From positions 1 to 37,249 of the forward strand of contig CAZGSG010000017.1 of the NCBI GenBank assembly GCA_964528095.1: 37,249 nucleotides of DNA, written 5' to 3'. Below the pieces are notes generated by a model. The model saw only the letters and a program-made list of their open reading frames with translations, was not told where the DNA came from and did not search any database. The position numbers and the translations under genes were made by a program. Of this stretch, positions 33,650-37,249 are shown in pieces. The DNA is from CAZGSG01 sp964528095. GTDB taxonomy: Bacteria > Bacteroidota > Bacteroidia > Chitinophagales > Chitinophagaceae. Each line of letters opens with the position of its first letter. The stretch's first letter is position 1.

Positions 33650-34939
33650 ATGAGACATCGACTATTATTAATGATGCTGTTGCTGGCAGGTCCTTTCCTT
33701 GTGCAGGCACAGCTTGGGAACATTCTGAATAAAGCTAAAAACAAAGTACAGCAAAGAGCGGATAATAAAATAGATAACCAGATAGACAAAGCACTGGACA
33801 AAGCAGAAGGCAAAAACACAAAAACAACCACTACGGATACAAAAGAAACCATAGCAAAAGAAACGACAACGGAGGAAGAACAACCTTCAACGCTGAAAAG
33901 TTATTATAAATTCGATTTTATACCGGGCGACTCAATTCTATATGCAGAGGATTTTCAACAGGAACAGCCAGGAGAATTACCCGTGAACTGGAATACCAGT
34001 GGAACCGGAGAAGTAACTACACTTGACAAGTATCCAGGTCAATGGCTTCGGTTGCATAAACAATTTGTTTATCTCAGTGCCAATCAAAAAAAATTCGGGA
34101 CCGATTATACGTTGGAATTTGACCTGATACTACAGCTAAAGAACAATGGCTGGATGTACCCTGATGTTAAAGTGGGTTTATTTTCCAGTGGAGAGGAATC
34201 CAATACAGCTAATGAATTCTTAAAAAATTATAAGAAAAACGCGGCAGTGATCGCCAATATTTACCCAAAAGAATATGGCACTTCGAAGGTGAGCCTTGAC
34301 ACACGTGTTCTTAACAACTACTACTATACAAGTGATGCAAAAGAATATGCACCGCTCGATAAATACTATGGTAAACCCGTACACATTGCCATACAGGTAC
34401 AGAAAGAACGTTTTCGCATGTGGATCAATGGAGATAAACTATTTGATGCTCCAAAGGCAGTGCCTGCTTCCAGCATGATGAACCAGTTGGTATTTGATGT
34501 GAGCCATACCAATTACGCGGAAGAAGCGTATGGCATTTTTGTAAGCAATATCAAGATCGCTACCGGTAAGCCCGACACAAGACATAAACTTATAGAAGAA
34601 GGTAAATTCTCTACAACAGGCATTTTATTCGATTTTCAAAGCGCGGTCATCAAACCGGAATCTTATGGTGTGGTAAAAGAAATAGCCGCGGTATTAAAAG
34701 AAAATGCAGGCGTGAAAATAAAAGTGCTTGGTCATACCAGCAGTGATGGGGATGATGCCGCGAACATGGAATTATCGAAAAAACGCGCGTCGGCTGTCAA
34801 GGAATTACTGATCAGCGAATTTGCAATAGATGCAACAAGAATTGAAACAGAAGGAAAAGGTGAAACACAACCTATTGCTGATAATAAAACAAAAGAAGGC
34901 AAAACGGCTAACCGGAGAGTCGAATTTGTAAAACTATAA
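33650..34939 (+). CDS. OmpA-family outer-membrane protein with N-terminal jelly-roll-like region
   Basis: The 429-residue protein has a signal peptide (1-21, ending VQAQ), a Lys/Asp-rich linker with repeated KAKNK/DNKIDNQIDKALDK helices (about 25-60) and a Thr/Lys/Glu-rich stretch. Residues about 85-310 look like a concanavalin-type beta-sandwich (EDFQQEQPGELP, LEFDLILQLKNN, FRMWINGDKLFD). Residues about 320-429 are a C-terminal OmpA peptidoglycan-binding domain (FDFQSAVIKPES, LGHTSSDGDD, NMELSKKRASAVKELL, NRRVEFVKL). OmpA domains anchor the outer membrane to peptidoglycan. It is followed 45 bp later by the M14 gene on the same strand. Confidence 0.85.
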   Translation: MRHRLLLMMLLLAGPFLVQAQLGNILNKAKNKVQQRADNKIDNQIDKALDKAEGKNTKTTTTDTKETIAKETTTEEEQPSTLKSYYKFDFIPGDSILYAEDFQQEQPGELPVNWNTSGTGEVTTLDKYPGQWLRLHKQFVYLSANQKKFGTDYTLEFDLILQLKNNGWMYPDVKVGLFSSGEESNTANEFLKNYKKNAAVIANIYPKEYGTSKVSLDTRVLNNYYYTSDAKEYAPLDKYYGKPVHIAIQVQKERFRMWINGDKLFDAPKAVPASSMMNQLVFDVSHTNYAEEAYGIFVSNIKIATGKPDTRHKLIEEGKFSTTGILFDFQSAVIKPESYGVVKEIAAVLKENAGVKIKVLGHTSSDGDDAANMELSKKRASAVKELLISEFAIDATRIETEGKGETQPIADNKTKEGKTANRRVEFVKL

Positions 34940-34984
34940 AACTGTCTGGCCGGGGACTACAACGTTATTAAACAGAAAATTCAA

Positions 34985-36148
34985 ATGCGCATCGTATTAT
35001 CAATAATCCCCCTTATCGCCTGCATCTCCTTTATCACAACCGATAAAAAGAATCCGCGTACACCTATTACACAGAAAACAGATACCACAGGTAAAAAAAG
35101 CAATGCGTCATCCTTTACCATCGATGCTGAAAAGAAAACCGTAATGCTGCCTGCATTGAATGATCTTTCGGCTATTTTAACCAGAGGCCTGCCTTCCAGG
35201 CTGTCTCTTGGTACAACAAAACAAGGAAGGGAGATCGAGGCATTTTACTTTCCGGGCAGCAGTGATCAGCGGGCTTTGATCATTGGCGGTGTACACGGGT
35301 CGGAATTATCATCCATCGAAGTTGGCAATACGCTGATACGCCTGTTGTCTACAGGTTCACGCCCTTATTATTCCGTGATCATCATACCCGCCCTGTTCCC
35401 CGATAATGCGGCGGCGGCAATGGAAAACCCTGCGCTTATTGGCAGTACAATGAATATTGGCCGTTATTCTTCCAATGCCGCAGCAGATCCCAACAGGCAG
35501 ATGCCATCGCCCGGCAGCGCCTTTAATGAGGATGAGGCAAAAGATCATGCAGGCAGGGTGATTGAAAAAGAAAATCAACAACTACTGCAGCTGATCAATT
35601 TTTTCAGACCCTCGCGGATCGCGAGCCTGCACGCAATCCGGCAAACTAATTATGGTGGCGTGTATGCAGACCCCCGAACAGATCACAGGGGCATCGCATT
35701 AGGCTACTCATCCGATAGCAGCCTGGCTATTGCCATTGCAAAACTCATCAATGAGAATGGCGGTAATGTTGCGGGCAACCAGCTAAATAAAAAACCCACA
35801 GCTTTATATTACAAAGATCCTACCCCGGTTGCAAAAGGAGCTTTACAAAAAAGAAATATGACCGGCTCTGTATTGAATGGCCACCGGGGCAGCGGCATAT
35901 CATTAGGCACCTGGGGCACTACGGCCGTTTATGAAGATACCGATACGATAAAAAACAGGCCCGCGATGCGCGTGCTCACCATCGAATTTCCGGGAGCTAA
36001 AAGACCGGAGGACCATACGACCATTCAACAACGAAAATACTGGCAACAACAGGTCTATGCTTTTGCAGCGGCTATTCAGCAAATTTTCCTTGAAGATCAT
36101 TTTAGCGAATCTGCGGAGAAGTCGCAAGACGAAAAAGCAGACGAATAA
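34985..36148 (+). CDS. M14-family zinc carboxypeptidase-like lipoprotein
   Basis: The 387-residue protein begins with a lipoprotein signal (MRIVLSIIPLIACIS, lipobox LIAC with Cys13). The zinc site is HGSE (His104, Glu107) with third ligand His216 in SLHAIRQ; ADPNR (168-172) supplies the substrate-binding Arg171, and TIEFPG has Glu334 in the position of the catalytic Glu. This is a complete M14 set of the MpaA/murein-peptide amidase-like or succinylglutamate-desuccinylase-like group. It could trim peptidoglycan peptides in the periplasm, which would fit its OmpA neighbour, but the substrate is not shown. A Ser/Thr-rich segment (about 20-45) links the lipid anchor to the catalytic domain. Confidence 0.85.
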   Translation: MRIVLSIIPLIACISFITTDKKNPRTPITQKTDTTGKKSNASSFTIDAEKKTVMLPALNDLSAILTRGLPSRLSLGTTKQGREIEAFYFPGSSDQRALIIGGVHGSELSSIEVGNTLIRLLSTGSRPYYSVIIIPALFPDNAAAAMENPALIGSTMNIGRYSSNAAADPNRQMPSPGSAFNEDEAKDHAGRVIEKENQQLLQLINFFRPSRIASLHAIRQTNYGGVYADPRTDHRGIALGYSSDSSLAIAIAKLINENGGNVAGNQLNKKPTALYYKDPTPVAKGALQKRNMTGSVLNGHRGSGISLGTWGTTAVYEDTDTIKNRPAMRVLTIEFPGAKRPEDHTTIQQRKYWQQQVYAFAAAIQQIFLEDHFSESAEKSQDEKADE

Positions 36149-36163
36149 CCTTTAGATTAAAGG
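36149..36163 (+). terminator. Small hairpin after the M14 gene
   Basis: CCTTTA (36149-36154) and TAAAGG (36158-36163) pair across GAT, directly after the TAA stop. There is no T-run, so terminator function is uncertain. The rest of the 252-bp gap to 36401 has a second loose pair (CCGGCC near 36237, GGCCGG near 36275) and no gene. Confidence 0.3.
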
Positions 36164-36322
36164 ACCGCGTTCATTTAACCCTTCCCCAAACATACCAGCA
36201 AGCCGGGGTACCTGTCCGTCTATGCCCATATAAATCTCCGGCCACCGTTTTTTTTACAGGCGGCCTGTTATCGGGCCGGTTCATTCATTCGCATTTTTTA
36301 TTTCTTATCAGTTCATGCTGCA

Positions 36323-36356
36323 TTTGTCACAGTTCAGTCATTGTGCAGTATCTTTC
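36323..36356 (+). promoter_or_regulatory. Candidate promoter (TTTG-N22-TATCTTTC)
   Basis: TTTG at 36323-36326 is followed after 22 bases by TATCTTTC (36349-36356), which differs from TAnnTTTG only in the last base. It ends 44 bp upstream of the ATG at 36401. Confidence 0.35.
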
Positions 36357-36400
36357 GAGCCTGACCTGCGTTATTTTACACCACCATTAAACCATTAACC

Positions 36401-36868
36401 ATGTCAATTAAAATTTGTTTGTTCATTACTATGCTGATATACGCGGTAATGATCAGCCAGTGTTTTTTTTATATGCTGGCGATGTCTAAAGTATCACGCA
36501 ATATGCAGGCGGCAACCTATATCGAATCGCGCCACCTGCTCGTTAAGAACCTGAAAAAAAACCTGTCCTATGTTTATTATTTTGCCCTGATATCCTGTAT
36601 CATTTTGACGGCTTTTTGTGTGACCAATCCTTCGGGATTATTATTTAGCAGGTCTGTGATCGCCCTGATAGCGCTGGCCATAGACCTGGCATTGATCATC
36701 AAAATCAGTCTGCCACTCAACAGGGTTATCAATAGCTGGACTCCGGCCGATTATCCCGGCAACTGGACGACCTATCGCAATCGCTGGCTAAGTGTGTATA
36801 GTATACGGCAAACAGCCAATATTATCGGGTTCACCAGTTTACTCGCGGGTATCATTTTCGGCATGTAA
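36401..36868 (+). CDS. Small four-helix membrane protein (possibly DUF1772-like)
   Basis: The 155-residue protein has four hydrophobic segments (about 4-27, 55-72, 80-100, 135-153), with the extramembrane sequence PLNRVINSWTP...NWTTYRNRWLSVYSIRQTANI before the last one. That Pro-Leu-Asn, Trp-rich and R-x-x-W stretch resembles DUF1772/anthrone-oxygenase-like proteins, but the match is from memory and weak. No function is proposed. It is followed 28 bp later by the cytochrome c-like gene and is probably co-transcribed with it. Confidence 0.7.
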   Translation: MSIKICLFITMLIYAVMISQCFFYMLAMSKVSRNMQAATYIESRHLLVKNLKKNLSYVYYFALISCIILTAFCVTNPSGLLFSRSVIALIALAIDLALIIKISLPLNRVINSWTPADYPGNWTTYRNRWLSVYSIRQTANIIGFTSLLAGIIFGM

Positions 36869-36896
36869 CCACTTATTCAATTATAAAAAACATACA

Positions 36897-37249
36897 ATGA
36901 AAAAAACGGTTTTATTTCTATCATCTGTTACTGTTACTGCAACATTATTTTTAATTGCCTGCAGCGGCGGAGCCAAAAGCAATAACCCGCAACCGATCAG
37001 CCAGGATAGCCTGGTAAAACGTGGCGACTATCTTGTAACCACGATGGGCTGCGATGATTGCCACACGACAAAAAAAATGGGGGCACAGGGACCTGAACTG
37101 GACCTCGAACATCGTTTCGCCGGCCATCTGGCGACTAGTCCGCTTGGAAAAGCCGATATGAGCGTAATGAAAAATGGCTGGGCCTGATTCAGTATGGACC
37201 AGACCGTTGCCGGCGGTCCCTGGGGAATGACCTTCGCCGCCAATACCCC
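36897..37249 (+). pseudogene. Cytochrome c-like lipoprotein gene broken by in-frame TGA (3' end beyond window)
   Basis: The ATG at 36897 gives a lipoprotein signal (MKKTVLFLSS...LIACSGG, lipobox LIAC). A class I cytochrome c start follows: RGDYLVTTMGCDDCHTT, with one CxxCH heme site, then PELDLEHRFAGH. After 96 codons TGA at 37185-37187 interrupts, but the same frame then reads FSMDQTVAGGPWGMTFAAN to the window end. That part matches the GW-x-L-F...GPWG-x-x-x-AANLT stretch known from homologues, with the stop where Leu is usual; TTA to TGA needs one change. The heme-bearing N-terminus alone would lack the distal ligand region. It is either a real nonsense mutation or a sequencing error. Confidence 0.75.

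Noticed and set aside
36792..36896. Extended start of the cytochrome-like gene
   Set aside because: It would overlap the previous gene by 77 bp and hide the lipoprotein signal; the ATG at 36897 begins the signal peptide directly.
37185..37187. Selenocysteine readthrough at the TGA
   Set aside because: Homologues I recall carry Leu here, not Cys, and no stem-loop is evident in the 62 bases left.

Overview
The window looks like a chromosomal segment of a Bacteroidota bacterium, most likely of the Chitinophaga/Niastella type. The reasons are a C-terminal T9SS (type IX secretion) sorting domain, large secreted proteins built from PKD, FN3, PA14 and LamG modules, lipoproteins, weak Shine-Dalgarno signals and a few TAnnTTTG-type promoter boxes. 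No tRNA, rRNA, CRISPR array, insertion sequence or phage gene was seen.

The core (about 3.6-31.3 kb) is a Wzx/Wzy-type exopolysaccharide (EPS) locus in two opposing arms. The minus-strand arm, read from 13071 down to 4824, encodes a Wzc/GumC-like chain-length protein with a degenerate ATPase, an AT3 acyltransferase, a Wzx-like flippase, a newly noticed 38-residue membrane microprotein, a Wzy/O-antigen-ligase-like polymerase, a half-length TolC-like protein and a second AT3 acyltransferase. A third AT3 gene (3656-4798) converges on the end of this arm. The plus-strand arm has a membrane GT2 gene (20625-21797), then a likely operon at 22324-30053: stand-alone pseudo-receiver, priming sugar transferase with its own receiver-like N-terminus, GT2, AsnB-like amidotransferase, GT4, methyltransferase and a membrane GT2. 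A convergent GT4-like gene (30065-31255) follows. No Wza-type export lipoprotein is present, so that component is probably elsewhere.

Two large secreted proteins accompany the locus. The one at 1-3023 (cut by the window edge) joins an alpha/beta-hydrolase-like domain, an SGNH hydrolase and a tandem array of about 95-residue PKD repeats. The other (13175-20254, 2359 aa) joins an esterase domain to FN3, PA14, LamG and cadherin-like modules, three copies of an unrecognised domain of about 175 aa, and a T9SS sorting domain. With three acyltransferases next to two surface esterases, the locus may both add and remove acyl groups on its polysaccharide; this is inference.

The right flank (31.3-37.2 kb) appears unrelated to EPS: an endonuclease/exonuclease/phosphatase-fold membrane protein with an altered catalytic motif, two M14-like putative metallopeptidases (one cryptic, one clear), an OmpA-family protein, a small membrane protein, and a cytochrome c-like lipoprotein gene broken by an in-frame TGA at the window end.

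Points most worth a second look: the paired pseudo-receivers at the priming step, the 38-residue microprotein overlapping the flippase gene, the degenerate Wzc ATPase, a TATTCACA motif arranged as inverted repeats in two intergenic regions, and the nonsense codon in the cytochrome gene.
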